Positions 1 through 8,127 of a DNA stretch of 15,824 bases are shown one piece after another; the stretch's first letter is position 1, and each line of letters starts with the position of its first letter. The DNA lies in the NCBI GenBank assembly GCA_002720125.1, contig PBGQ01000023.1:1-15824 (forward strand), in the 5' to 3' direction. A program made the position numbers and the translations under genes. Under the pieces are notes generated by a model that was given only the letters and a program-made list of their open reading frames with translations, was not told the DNA's origin and did not search any database. The DNA is from Rickettsiales bacterium (GTDB taxonomy: Bacteria > Pseudomonadota > Alphaproteobacteria > TMED109).

Positions 1-1
1 T

Positions 2-502
2 GATGCTGCTTTTTTAATGAAAAATGCTTCATCAGTTATAATCGTTCCAGGTTACGGGATGGCAGTCGCTCAAGCTCAACATGCTTTAAGAGAAATGGTA
101 GATACACTTAAGAAAAATGATATTAAAGTTTTTTATGCTATTCATCCTGTTGCTGGAAGAATGCCTGGACATATGAATGTTTTATTAGCTGAGGCAAATG
201 TTCCTTACGATGAAGTATTTGAATTAGAGGATATAAATAATGATTTTGCTAATGCTGATGTAGCCTTTGTTATAGGAGCGAATGATGTAACAAATCCTAT
301 TGCTAAAACTGATCCTAAAAGTCCAATATTTGGAATGCCAGTATTGGATGTTGAAAAATGCAAATCAGTTTTATTTGTAAAAAGAAGTTTGTCTCCTGGA
401 TATGCAGGCATAGATAACAAAGTCTTTTACAATGAAAATACTCTAATGCTTTTTGGAGACGCAAAAAAAATTGTTGAAGAAATTGTTAAAGAAATTAATT
501 AA
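2..502 (+). CDS. pntB: NAD(P) transhydrogenase subunit beta, C-terminal part (5' end outside window)
   Basis: This is the NADP(H)-binding domain III of the beta subunit of proton-translocating transhydrogenase, an inner-membrane enzyme that couples hydride transfer between NADH and NADP+ to the proton gradient. The reading frame is already open at base 2, so the gene enters from upstream and the ATG at 17 is internal. Visible domain III hallmarks are the [14 protein letters not shown]-binding loop, [18 protein letters not shown], the GANDVTNP segment, [22 protein letters not shown] and the terminal [11 protein letters not shown]. The order and spacing match E. coli PntB to its end. The membrane domain and the partner pntA should lie upstream, outside the window. 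Its stop codon abuts the stop of the convergent metallohydrolase with no intervening base, so no dedicated terminator fits between them. Confidence 0.97.
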   Translation, partial: DAAFLMKNASSVIIVPGYGMAVAQAQHALREMVDTLKKNDIKVFYAIHPVAGRMPGHMNVLLAEANVPYDEVFELEDINNDFANADVAFVIGANDVTNPIAKTDPKSPIFGMPVLDVEKCKSVLFVKRSLSPGYAGIDNKVFYNENTLMLFGDAKKIVEEIVKEIN

Positions 503-1291
503 TTACCAATGGTTTCTTCTTCTTCTTAATGCTACAAATACTTCTTCAGGTCTTGTATCATATTTGAGTTCTTTATTTTCTTTTAAAAATTTTATTATTG
601 ACTCTTCTTTAAGTCTAAAAAAAGTATTAACCTTAAATTCATTCTTTATAGTTGAGACATAATTAAGACTAAAATCTTCTTTTTTAGATAAAGTTAATAA
701 CTTTCTAGCATTAGCATTATCAGGTTCAATGGATAGTGTAAATCCTAGATTGCTCTCCAAATAATCGTGTCCAGGGTATATCATAGTGTCCGGACTTAAA
801 TGAATTAATTGTTCATAAAATGTCTTATATAAGTCTAGAGGGTTTCCTCCATTATGGCAATTACCTGCACCTGCATTGAATAAAGTATCTCCACTAAAAA
901 TTGCATCTCTTTCTCCTCTTACCAACAAACAGATATGAGACATTGTATGTCCAGGAGTATCTAGTATCTCTATGTTTACTGTTTTTCCTAATTTAATCAG
1001 GTCACCTGCCTTAAGACCTTTATACATATTAGGAATGGTGTTTCGCGCGTTAAAATGAGCATATACCTTAGCTCCAGTTTCTTTTATAATTTCCGAATTT
1101 CCTCCTATATGGTCAAAATGTTCATGAGTATTTATAATACCTTTTACTGTAAATTTATTTTTTTTAACCACGTCTAGACATCTTCTATGAGCAAGTGGAT
1201 CTATTAACATTGCCTCTCTTGTAGATGAGCAAGCTATTATGTAATTGAAATTTCTATAATTATTATAAGTATAAATTTGTTTTATTATCAT
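503..1291 (-). CDS. metallo-beta-lactamase-fold hydrolase, glyoxalase II-like
   Basis: A 262-residue MBL-fold hydrolase resembling hydroxyacylglutathione hydrolase (glyoxalase II, which hydrolyses S-lactoylglutathione to lactate and glutathione in the cytoplasm). The full metal-binding set is present: THEHFDHIGG (residues 55-64, giving H56, H58, D60, H61), H115 in DTPGHT, bridging D135 in FSGDTLF, and H175 in YPGHDY. The C-terminal region (about 185-262), with LSIEPDNANA and a basic RRRR tail, occupies the place of the glyoxalase II substrate-binding helical domain. Length is normal for the family. Persulfide dioxygenases and other glyoxalase II-like thioesterases share this scaffold, so the substrate is uncertain. 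The start lies 22 bases from the divergent dehydrogenase start, so the two genes must share one very short control region. There is no convincing Shine-Dalgarno sequence before the ATG. Confidence 0.9.
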   Translation of the reverse strand: MIIKQIYTYNNYRNFNYIIACSSTREAMLIDPLAHRRCLDVVKKNKFTVKGIINTHEHFDHIGGNSEIIKETGAKVYAHFNARNTIPNMYKGLKAGDLIKLGKTVNIEILDTPGHTMSHICLLVRGERDAIFSGDTLFNAGAGNCHNGGNPLDLYKTFYEQLIHLSPDTMIYPGHDYLESNLGFTLSIEPDNANARKLLTLSKKEDFSLNYVSTIKNEFKVNTFFRLKEESIIKFLKENKELKYDTRPEEVFVALRRRRNHW

Positions 1292-1302
1292 GAAAGAAAA
1301 GA

Positions 1303-1308
1303 TATAAT
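1303..1308 (+). promoter_or_regulatory. possible -10 element (TATAAT) for the dehydrogenase gene, implying a near-leaderless transcript
   Basis: A perfect TATAAT ends five bases before the ATG at 1314. If used, transcription would begin at or just before the start codon. A weak -35-like TTTATT lies about 16 bases upstream. No Shine-Dalgarno sequence precedes the ATG, which fits a leaderless message. In DNA this AT-rich the hexamer may arise by chance. Confidence 0.3.
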
Positions 1309-1313
1309 AATCT

Positions 1314-2326
1314 ATGTTTAAGTCAATAAATTCAAAAATTCGAATTGGAGTGCATGGTGTAAAACTAATTGCAGAATACCTAAAAAAGAATATTTCTAAG
1401 CCTTCAGAAATTGCTTTTTTTGAGAAACAAGATAAGAGTTTTTTTCAATTCGCTAAGAATGCAGATATTTTAGTGGCAATGAGTTGGGGTAAAAGTAAAT
1501 GGGGAGGTACTAAAAAGATAGAGGTACCACAAGCTAATAATCTAAAACTGCTCCATCTTCCTGGTGCAGGAGTTGATGGTATTAACTTTGATCTACTACC
1601 TAAGAATTGTAAAGTTTGTAACGTATATGAGCACGAAATAACTATAGCTGAATACTGCATAGCTAACATACTTAATTGGCAGACAAACATGATAAATGTT
1701 AATAATAATTTTAAAAAACTAAATTGGAATGATAGTTTAATATTTTCTGGTCCTTTTCATAGCGAGCTAAATAATAAAACTATTGGAATTTATGGTTATG
1801 GAAGAATTGGTAAAGAATTAGCTAAAAGATTAAAACCCTTTAATGTCAAAGTAATAGGCTTAACAAGAGTAAAAAAGAAAAAAGATTTTTATCTTGATAA
1901 ATGCATACTAAGCAAAAAATTAGATACTATACTCTCTTCACTAGATTTTTTGGTTATTTCATGTCCTCTCACAAAAAAAACAGAAAAAGTTATTGATAAA
2001 AAAACCTTTTCTAAAATGAAAAAGAGTGCTGTTATATTAAATATTGCTAGGGGTGCTGTTATAAAAGAAAAAGACCTTTATGATGCTCTTAAATCAAAAA
2101 AATAGCTGGAGCTATTATTGATACTTGGTATAATTATCCTAATAGTAAAGTAGAAAAAAAAATAAAGCCTTCTAGGTATAATTTCCATAGTCTAAGTAAT
2201 ATTATTATGACTCCTCATATATCTGCCTGGTCTGAAGATATGATTATAAGGAGATCAGAAGTTATTAAAAAGAATATTGAAAATCTTTATAATAAAAAGA
2301 GTCTCTTAAATAAAGTTAATCTCTAG
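1314..2326 (+). CDS. D-2-hydroxyacid dehydrogenase, interrupted by one -1 frameshift (pseudogene, recoded gene or sequence error)
   Basis: An NAD(P)-dependent D-isomer-specific 2-hydroxyacid dehydrogenase. The first frame (1314-2105) gives 263 residues, with the Rossmann motif [13 protein letters not shown] (G161, G163, G166) and the catalytic-Arg motif NIARGAVI (R246). It then hits TAG at 2103. The frame starting at 2102 continues the protein without loss for 74 residues (IAGAIIDTW...), including the catalytic-His motif TPHISAW and a family-typical ending, to TAG at 2324-2326. The complete protein would be about 337 residues, a normal length. The break falls in an A7 run (2096-2102); one extra A restores the frame. 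Without the tail the enzyme would lack its catalytic His. The usual DVFExEP acidic motif reads DTWYNYP here, so the acid-base helper Glu looks absent, which marks a distinct subfamily. The substrate is unknown. The real stop overlaps the rpsU stop in a shared CTAG. Confidence 0.8.
2096..2105 (+). other. slippery heptamer A_AAA_AAA directly followed by in-frame TAG
   Basis: In the zero frame the bases read tcA AAA AAA TAG, which is the canonical A_AAA_AAA heptamer for -1 tandem slippage, with the stop as the very next codon. A -1 slip makes the next codon ATA (2102-2104) and enters exactly the frame that encodes the rest of the dehydrogenase. The same run could also gain an A by polymerase slippage, or be an assembly deletion. 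I see no obvious downstream stem-loop or upstream GGAG stimulator. Confidence 0.5.
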
Positions 2327-2520
2327 AAATCTCGGAAGCTTTTTCTTTGCAGTTTTCTCCATCTTCTTGCTGACTCTGCCTTTTCCCTAGCTTTTTTTTC
2401 TGAAGGCTTTTCATATGCTCTTCTTTTCTTCATTTCTCTATACATGCCTTCTCTTTGCATTTTTTTCTTTAGTGTCCTTAACGCATGATCTACATTGTTG
2501 TCTCTTACTATTACTTCCAA
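2323..2520 (-). CDS. rpsU: 30S ribosomal protein S21
   Basis: Small-subunit ribosomal protein S21, used in translation initiation. The body ([20 protein letters not shown], then [14 protein letters not shown] and a basic tail) is of the alphaproteobacterial type, whose members usually begin MQVLVRDNNVDQAL. I place the start at a TTG (2518-2520), giving 65 residues that begin [10 protein letters not shown] perfect AAGGAG lies six bases before it and the family alignment begins there. The ATG at 2553 would add 11 residues that the family lacks, and no ribosome site precedes it. The gene is divergent from coq9, an arrangement common in alphaproteobacteria. Its stop codon shares the palindrome CTAG with the convergent dehydrogenase. 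Confidence 0.95.
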   Translation of the reverse strand: MEVIVRDNNVDHALRTLKKKMQREGMYREMKKRRAYEKPSEKKAREKAESARRWRKLQRKSFRDF

Positions 2521-2526
2521 ATCAAA

Positions 2527-2532
2527 CTCCTT
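2527..2532 (-). promoter_or_regulatory. Shine-Dalgarno sequence of rpsU (AAGGAG)
   Basis: AAGGAG on the minus strand, six bases before the TTG at 2520. It decides the rpsU start, because the alternative ATG at 2553 would place this motif inside the coding region. Confidence 0.8.
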
Positions 2533-2593
2533 CTGTGAAGTTATGGATAACATAAACTATTGATAAAGTGAAGAGTTTTATTACATTAGTATT

Positions 2594-3217
2594 ATGAAAA
2601 ATAATAAAAAAGCTTTAGAGATAATTTCTAAAATGAAACCTTATCTAATATCTAATAAAGTTTTCAATCTCAATATTGAACATTTTATAAAAAAACAAAA
2701 TATATCTCTTGAAGACTTCTATACTTATTTTCCAGAAAGCATTAATAGTATGTCTATTACTTATTTTGAAAATATTACATTTTTAGCAATTAAAAACTGT
2801 AAAAAAACAGTATTTAATGAAAAAAGTATTAGCAGGAAAATTACACAAATTCTAAAACAAAATATATTAATAATTAGTAAGGAAAAAGAATTAAGCCAAT
2901 TTTTCATTAGATATTTAACTACAAAACCGAGGTTACTGCTTATCATTTCTAATCATTTTGCTCATTCTGCTTGGAGAGAAATAAAAGACAATTCTACAGA
3001 TTTCAATTACTATACTAAAAGAATTATTCTATCAAAAATTTATCTAGTTTCATTGTATTATTGGAAAAAGACCTTAAATATCTCTGATACTAATTTGCTT
3101 ATTGAAAGACAAATTAGTTCCATTAAAATCCTTGCAAAAATAAAAGATTTTCGTGAAAAATTATTTAATAAGATTATTAAAAATGATTTTTTAAAATATC
3201 TAGATTTTAAGCATTAA
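2594..3217 (+). CDS. coq9: COQ9 family protein (ubiquinone biosynthesis accessory factor)
   Basis: A 207-residue COQ9 family member. COQ9 proteins have a TetR-like fold that binds isoprenoid lipids and helps the COQ7 hydroxylase reach its quinone intermediate at the membrane. The recognisable block is SAWREIKDNSTDFNYYTKR (residues 125-143), matching the family's AWR...DTSTDFNWYTKR, followed by YLVSLYYWKK and a C-terminal helix LIERQISSIKILAKIK that corresponds to the family's RI..VM.IGK helix. The N-terminal half is poorly conserved, as is normal. Position divergent from rpsU is the usual alphaproteobacterial context and supports the call. It ends three bases from the purK stop on the other strand. 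The sequence is very A+T-driven (rich in Lys, Ile and Asn), so a plain search may score low. Confidence 0.85.
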   Translation: MKNNKKALEIISKMKPYLISNKVFNLNIEHFIKKQNISLEDFYTYFPESINSMSITYFENITFLAIKNCKKTVFNEKSISRKITQILKQNILIISKEKELSQFFIRYLTTKPRLLLIISNHFAHSAWREIKDNSTDFNYYTKRIILSKIYLVSLYYWKKTLNISDTNLLIERQISSIKILAKIKDFREKLFNKIIKNDFLKYLDFKH

Positions 3218-3220
3218 TAA

Positions 3221-4309
3221 TTATTGTAATATATTCACATGCCCCATTTTTCTTTTAGATTTAATATTCCTTTTTCCATAAATATGAACTCTATGATTTA
3301 TTTTATTAAGAGATTGATCAATCTGTCCATAATTGTCTCCTAAAATATTGATCATTTTACATTTATTAGAATATTTAAATTCAGGAATGGGAAGTTCAAA
3401 TATAGTTCTCACCAAGGCATCAAATTGCGAAATATTACATGCATCAATCGTCCAATGTCCACTATTATGAGGTCTTGGAGCTACTTCATTTACTAACAAA
3501 TTATTAGCATCCGTTATAAACATTTCAACAGCAATAATTCCTACTATATTTAATGCTTCTGCTATTTTTATTGATACTCTTTTAGCAGTACTTTGAATTT
3601 TTTTAGAAATTTTTGCTGGATAACTTGTTTCTCTAAGAATACCTTCTAAATGTTTATTTTCTGATGGATTAAAACATACTGTGCTTCCATTCTTTCTTCT
3701 AACAACTATTATTGAAATTTCCTTCTTTAATTTGATAAATTTTTCAACAATGTACTTATTATTTTTAAAAGAAATATTTGTATTCTCTAATTTTTTTAAA
3801 TCAATTCTTTTTTGTCCTTTACCATCATAGCCCTGTCTAGTAGTTTTTAAGATACATTTTGAAGATTTTGTTCTTAATAAGAAATTCTTAATATCCTTTT
3901 TTGACTTCACTTCAGAATAATCTGTAACGGCAATTCTAAGATTACTAATAAAATTTTTTTCTAACAATCTATCTTGAGAAATTTGTAATGGTAATAGTCC
4001 TGGATAGATATTGGTAAAATTAGAAATATATTCTAAGGATTGCAGCGGAATATTTTCAAATTCATAAGTTATAGCATCACATCTTTTAGCAAATTCTTTT
4101 AAGCTCTTTTTATCAGTATATTCTGAGATAAATACGTTATCCGCAATTTGAAATGCCGGTGATTCTTCTGATGGTGCAAATATGCAAACCTTAATTCCTA
4201 ATTTAGATGCAGACATACCTATCATTTTACCTAATTGTCCTCCTCCTAATATACCTAAAGTTTTACTAGATAACTTTCTTATAGATTGTTTATAAAGTTT
4301 TTCTGTCAT
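3221..4309 (-). CDS. purK: 5-(carboxyamino)imidazole ribonucleotide synthase
   Basis: PurK uses ATP and bicarbonate to convert AIR to N5-CAIR in cytoplasmic purine synthesis. The 362-residue protein has the N-terminal [12 protein letters not shown] nucleotide-binding loop (residues 18-29), TYEFENIP (81-88), the ATP-grasp lysine/glycine loop [12 protein letters not shown] (155-166), EKF...EISI (189-200) and the diagnostic [14 protein letters not shown] (274-287). The first 16 residues are a short basic extension before the Rossmann-like core. Its ATG overlaps the purE stop by four bases (ATGA type), so it is translationally coupled to purE. The pair is complete and looks functional. Confidence 0.96.
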   Translation of the reverse strand: MTEKLYKQSIRKLSSKTLGILGGGQLGKMIGMSASKLGIKVCIFAPSEESPAFQIADNVFISEYTDKKSLKEFAKRCDAITYEFENIPLQSLEYISNFTNIYPGLLPLQISQDRLLEKNFISNLRIAVTDYSEVKSKKDIKNFLLRTKSSKCILKTTRQGYDGKGQKRIDLKKLENTNISFKNNKYIVEKFIKLKKEISIIVVRRKNGSTVCFNPSENKHLEGILRETSYPAKISKKIQSTAKRVSIKIAEALNIVGIIAVEMFITDANNLLVNEVAPRPHNSGHWTIDACNISQFDALVRTIFELPIPEFKYSNKCKMINILGDNYGQIDQSLNKINHRVHIYGKRNIKSKRKMGHVNILQ

Positions 4310-4797
4310 GAAGGATATTTTGGTACAGCTTTAGACTGTTTTTCTCTCCAAGTTTTTAATTTTTTAAATAACTTTTTATCATCATTTGCAAGTATCGAAA
4401 TAGAAAATAAGGCAGCATTTTTGGATCCAGCATTGCCAACTGCAAAAGTTGCAGTTGGTATTCCATAAGGCATCTGAACTATAGATAGTAAACTATCTAA
4501 ACCATTTATAAACTTACTTTCAATTGGAACGGCGAGTACTGGCAAAGAAGTTAGAGAAGAAATCATCCCAGGAAGATGCGCTGCACCTCCTGCTCCCGCT
4601 ATAATGACCTTAATTCCTGAATTTTCGGCACTCCGAGCATATTTAAATAATCTTTCTGGTGTTCTGTGTGCCGATATAATTTTTGCTTCTGACTTAACGT
4701 TAAATGAACCAAGAATTTCTTCTGCGTATTTCATTGTTGGCCAGTCTGAATTACTTCCCATGATTATACTAACTGTAGCAACCTGTTTAGGCTTCAA
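4306..4797 (-). CDS. purE: N5-carboxyaminoimidazole ribonucleotide mutase
   Basis: PurE rearranges N5-CAIR, made by PurK, to CAIR. The 163-residue protein is of class I, as expected beside a purK. Motifs are GSNSDWPTM (14-22), SAHRTPE (42-48, containing the catalytic His), [11 protein letters not shown] (68-78) and the [10 protein letters not shown] region near the C-terminus. The start is a TTG (4795-4797), chosen because AAGGAG lies eight bases upstream and the family start fits. It is first in the purE-purK operon and divergent from pyrD, so purine and pyrimidine genes share an 80-base control region in which I see no clear operator or riboswitch. Confidence 0.96.
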   Translation of the reverse strand: MKPKQVATVSIIMGSNSDWPTMKYAEEILGSFNVKSEAKIISAHRTPERLFKYARSAENSGIKVIIAGAGGAAHLPGMISSLTSLPVLAVPIESKFINGLDSLLSIVQMPYGIPTATFAVGNAGSKNAALFSISILANDDKKLFKKLKTWREKQSKAVPKYPS

Positions 4798-4805
4798 TTT
4801 ACATT

Positions 4806-4811
4806 CTCCTT
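4806..4811 (-). promoter_or_regulatory. Shine-Dalgarno sequence of purE (AAGGAG)
   Basis: AAGGAG on the minus strand, eight bases before the TTG start at 4797. An ATG-TAA pair lies between the two and cannot serve as the start, which supports the TTG. Confidence 0.7.
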
Positions 4812-4877
4812 TTATTTATTTAAAACTTATTATAACTTTGCTTTCGTATATATCAAATAAATGATATTTTTAGAATT

Positions 4878-5930
4878 ATGTTAGAAAATTTCTTTTTATT
4901 TTTATTAAAAAAAATATCACCTGAACTTGCTCATAAGATTGTAATCTTCTTTCTGAGTTTTGGTATGAATAGAAAAAAGAATTTATCCTTACATCAAGGC
5001 TTATCAGTAAAAATATTTGGTAAAAAGCTATCTCATCCAATAGGCCTAGCAGCGGGGTTCGATAAAAATGCTGAAGCCCTTAAAGGTCTCATCAAACTAA
5101 ATTTTAGTTTTATAGAGGTAGGTACTGTAACTCCTAGACCTCAAGTAGGTAATACTAAACCTAGAATATTTAGATTCAGTAAAGAAGAATCTATATTAAA
5201 TAGTTTAGGATTTCCTAATATAGGTGCAATTAGAGTATTAAAAAATATTGAAAAAGTTAGGAAATATCATAGTTTAGGAAAAGAGCCTTTAATTGGTATA
5301 AATATAGGCTTTAATAAATACTCAATTAATCCTACTAAAGACTATATTTTATGTTTAAATATATTTTTCAAAGTGGCTGATTATATCACAATAAATATTT
5401 CGTCTCCTAATACTCCTAGTTTAAGAAGTTTTCAAGAGAAAGAAAAACTAACGGACTTATTAAAAAAAATAAACTTAAAAAAGAAATTTTTAGAAAAAAA
5501 GTATAAAAGATTATTACCATTAGCCATCAAGATTTCTCCAGATATAGATGAAGAGAGTCTTAAATCAATAGTTTCATTATGTGAAATTTTTAATTGTAAT
5601 ACAATTATAGCAACAAATACCAGTGTTAATAAAGAATTGTTACTATCACACGATTTGAATAATTTACAAGGAGGATTATCAGGAAAAAGTCTTTTTAACT
5701 TCTCTAATAAAACCTTAAAAAGATTAAAAAGGTATTCTAGTAATAAGATAAAAATAATTGGTGTAGGAGGAGTTTCTAGCTTAGAAACAGTTAGAGAAAA
5801 AATTCTATTAGGAGCACACGCAGTTCAGATTTACTCAGGACTTATATTTAAAGGACCTAAAGCTATTATTGATATTCTTAAAGAACTTAACAGCCATGAA
5901 AATAGTTCAAATAATACTAATGAAAAATAA
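4878..5930 (+). CDS. pyrD: dihydroorotate dehydrogenase (quinone), class 2
   Basis: Membrane-associated FMN enzyme that oxidises dihydroorotate to orotate and passes electrons to ubiquinone (pyrimidine synthesis). The 350-residue length and the hydrophobic N-terminal helix (about 1-30) are features of the quinone-linked class. Motifs: GLAAGFDKNAEALKGL (56-71), VGTVTPRPQVGNTKPRIFR (81-99), NSLGFPN, the catalytic-Ser block INISSPNTPSLRSF (S176), KISPDID, ATNTSVNKE, GGLSGKSLFNFS, and the C-terminal phosphate-binding GVGGVSS...GAHAVQIYSGLIFKGP. All key residues appear intact. It is followed after three bases by the HAD hydrolase, so the two are probably co-transcribed. Confidence 0.96.
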   Translation: MLENFFLFLLKKISPELAHKIVIFFLSFGMNRKKNLSLHQGLSVKIFGKKLSHPIGLAAGFDKNAEALKGLIKLNFSFIEVGTVTPRPQVGNTKPRIFRFSKEESILNSLGFPNIGAIRVLKNIEKVRKYHSLGKEPLIGINIGFNKYSINPTKDYILCLNIFFKVADYITINISSPNTPSLRSFQEKEKLTDLLKKINLKKKFLEKKYKRLLPLAIKISPDIDEESLKSIVSLCEIFNCNTIIATNTSVNKELLLSHDLNNLQGGLSGKSLFNFSNKTLKRLKRYSSNKIKIIGVGGVSSLETVREKILLGAHAVQIYSGLIFKGPKAIIDILKELNSHENSSNNTNEK

Positions 5931-5933
5931 ACT

Positions 5934-6809
5934 ATGCAATTAATCTCAAGAATTAGTGAAATAGAAAATAATTATTGTGCCTTTATATTAGATATATGGG
6001 GTGTGCTATGGGATGGTATAGAACCATATGAAACGGCTATATCATCTTTGAAAGAACTTAGAAAGAAGAAGAAACCCGTTATATTACTTTCAAATGCCCC
6101 AAGGAGGGCTAAAACAGTCGAAAACAAATTAAACGATATAGGTATTAATAAAGACTATTACAATAAAATTATATCGTCTGGTGAAATATGCAGAAATAAT
6201 TTTCTAAAAAATAATGCTTACATATCTAAGATAGGAAATATGTTTTATTTTGTAGGGCAAGAGGCAGATAAGGATATTGCAGATAAGCTTCCTTTAATCG
6301 AAAAGAAAAACATAAATGAAAGTAATTTCTTATTGGTATGTGGTACCCGAGATTTTGAGGATGATTTGAATAAATATAAATTTGAATTAGATCAGGGAAT
6401 TAAATTAAAATTACCCTTAGTTTGTGCAAATCCTGATAAAGTAGTAGTTAGAAAGAATGGAAATAAACTTATTTGTGCAGGAGAGCTTGCATACTACTAT
6501 TATCTAAAAGGAGGGACTGTTTTTTATTTTGGAAAACCTTACCCTGATGTTTATAATGAGTGTATCCGGTTTTTTAAAGAATTAGATGCTAGTATTTCAG
6601 AAAAAGATATACTAGTAATAGGTGACTCATTAGAAACTGATATAAAAGGCGCTTGTAAAAATAACTTGTCATCAGTTTTAGTTGCTGGAGGAATACATGC
6701 AGAATTGTTTAATAGAAAGCTAAATAATAATTCGATAAAAAAAATTCAAACACTCTGTAAAAACAAGTCAGAATACCCAGATTTCCTTATAAATAAATTT
6801 ATCTTTTAG
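5934..6809 (+). CDS. HAD superfamily class IIA hydrolase (TIGR01459-like)
   Basis: A 291-residue HAD-IIA protein of the kind named TIGR01459 in alphaproteobacteria. Motif I is FILDIWGVLWDG (D20), motif II LLSNAP (S53), the motif III lysine lies in YFGKPYPDVY, and motif IV is VIGDSLETDIKGA; the C2A cap lies between motifs II and III. The second motif I residue, an acid-base Asp in ordinary HAD phosphatases (DxD), is Trp here (D-I-W). This is typical of the TIGR01459 group, so its reaction may differ from simple phosphatase chemistry. Relatives act on sugar phosphates, p-nitrophenyl phosphate or pyridoxal phosphate, but the substrate here cannot be told. It follows pyrD with a 3-base gap; no functional tie to pyrimidine synthesis is known to me. 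Confidence 0.88.
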   Translation: MQLISRISEIENNYCAFILDIWGVLWDGIEPYETAISSLKELRKKKKPVILLSNAPRRAKTVENKLNDIGINKDYYNKIISSGEICRNNFLKNNAYISKIGNMFYFVGQEADKDIADKLPLIEKKNINESNFLLVCGTRDFEDDLNKYKFELDQGIKLKLPLVCANPDKVVVRKNGNKLICAGELAYYYYLKGGTVFYFGKPYPDVYNECIRFFKELDASISEKDILVIGDSLETDIKGACKNNLSSVLVAGGIHAELFNRKLNNNSIKKIQTLCKNKSEYPDFLINKFIF

Positions 6810-6860
6810 TAATTTATAATAAAATATTGACTAATTTTTATTAGAACATATAGTGAACAA

Positions 6861-8126
6861 ATGAATAATCTTACTTCCTTAAAATGGTTATATCTTGATT
6901 TTAATAGTTATTTTGCAACCATTGAACAACAAATTAATGTTTCGATGCGTAATAAACCTGTTGCTGTGGTTCCTACTTTAACTAACTATACATGCGCCAT
7001 AGCTGCTAGTTACGAAGCAAAGAGATTAGGAATAAAAACGGGAACAATGATTTTTCAGGCCAAAAAAGTATGTCCTGAACTGATATGTGTACAAGCTGAT
7101 CACGAAAAATATATATATTATCATCATAAATTGGTAGGTGAAATAAATAAATATATACCTATAGATTCTGTATGCTCTATAGACGAAGTTGCTTGCAAAC
7201 TATTGGGAGAAGAAACTCAAGTAAAAAAAGCTATATCAATAGCCCTTTCTATAAAAAAAGGTATTAAGAGAAATGTAGGAGATTATATAAATTGTTCTAT
7301 AGGAATATCAACTAATAAATTCTTAGCTAAAACTGCTAGTAATCTAAAGAAGCCTAATGGTTTAGAAATTCTATTCAAAAAAGATATTCCTCATAAAATT
7401 AAGCATTTAAAACTTTCAGACTTAACTGGTATAGGAAAAAGAATGGAAAATAGACTACTTGTTTCTGGAATAAAAGATATAAAGGAATTATATAATTTGT
7501 CTCCAAAAAATATGAGAAAAATCTGGGGAGGTGTTCAAGGAGAGAGATTTTGGCACATGCTTAGAGGCAATAAAACTATAGATATTATAACCAGCACTAA
7601 TACTATTGGTCACAGCCATGTTTTACATCCTAATTGGAGAAATCTAGAAAAATCACATTCTATATTAAAAAGATTAGTACTAAAAGCCGCTAGTCGATTG
7701 CGAAGAAAAGATTATTTTTGTAAAAAGATGAAGATTTCTCTAAAATCTCAATGCGGAAAAAGGGTTGAGGGAAAGAAAAAATTTAGTAGTACGAGTGATA
7801 GTTTAACTTTACTAGAAGAGTCTACTCTTATATGGAAAAGTGTTATAAAATTCAATAAGTTAAATACTATTAAACAAGTTTCTGTTGTACTATATGATTT
7901 AGAGTCAGCAAGTTCTCCTCAAATAGACTTTTTAGAATCCTTTAGTCATGCAGTCCATAATTCCATGAAAAAAAGAAATTTAATATCACAAACTATGGAT
8001 AAGATTAATACTCGATTTGGAAGAGACAGTGTAACTATTGGATCTATACCAAAAGAGATATCACCATTCTCAGGAACAAAAGTTGCCTTTACAAGAATAC
8101 CAGATATAAATGAATTTCATGAGTGA
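6861..8126 (+). CDS. Y-family DNA polymerase, DinB/UmuC-like translesion polymerase
   Basis: A 421-residue error-prone polymerase. The catalytic acids are D13 in LYLDFNSYFA and D108/E109 in SIDE. CAIAASYEAKRLGIKTG (45-61) matches the nucleotide-binding finger region; SIGISTNKFLAKTASNLKKPNG is the palm block before the thumb; LTGIGKRMENRLLVSGI is the thumb helix-hairpin-helix; and the little-finger domain follows from about residue 245 (HVLHPNWRN onward). It ends in a conserved-looking tail, SGTKVAFTRIPDINEF. I see no obvious QLxLF-type clamp-binding peptide at the end. It resembles the alphaproteobacterial DinB-like clade distinct from E. coli Pol IV, so I give no symbol. No imuA or lexA gene is adjacent and no SOS box was recognised upstream. 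It ends one base from the rhomboid stop. Confidence 0.92.
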   Translation: MNNLTSLKWLYLDFNSYFATIEQQINVSMRNKPVAVVPTLTNYTCAIAASYEAKRLGIKTGTMIFQAKKVCPELICVQADHEKYIYYHHKLVGEINKYIPIDSVCSIDEVACKLLGEETQVKKAISIALSIKKGIKRNVGDYINCSIGISTNKFLAKTASNLKKPNGLEILFKKDIPHKIKHLKLSDLTGIGKRMENRLLVSGIKDIKELYNLSPKNMRKIWGGVQGERFWHMLRGNKTIDIITSTNTIGHSHVLHPNWRNLEKSHSILKRLVLKAASRLRRKDYFCKKMKISLKSQCGKRVEGKKKFSSTSDSLTLLEESTLIWKSVIKFNKLNTIKQVSVVLYDLESASSPQIDFLESFSHAVHNSMKKRNLISQTMDKINTRFGRDSVTIGSIPKEISPFSGTKVAFTRIPDINEFHE

Positions 8127-8127
8127 A

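Noticed and set aside
2106..2326. C-terminal dehydrogenase piece as an independent small gene
   Set aside because: It has no plausible start codon with a ribosome site at its beginning and continues the upstream protein without a gap in the alignment.
4604..4864. Open frame antisense to purE reaching into the purE-pyrD spacer
   Set aside because: It is antisense to conserved purE motifs and resembles no family.
4798..4877. Purine or pyrimidine riboswitch between purE and pyrD
   Set aside because: The spacer is only 80 bases, almost all A/T, without paired stems or a conserved junction core.
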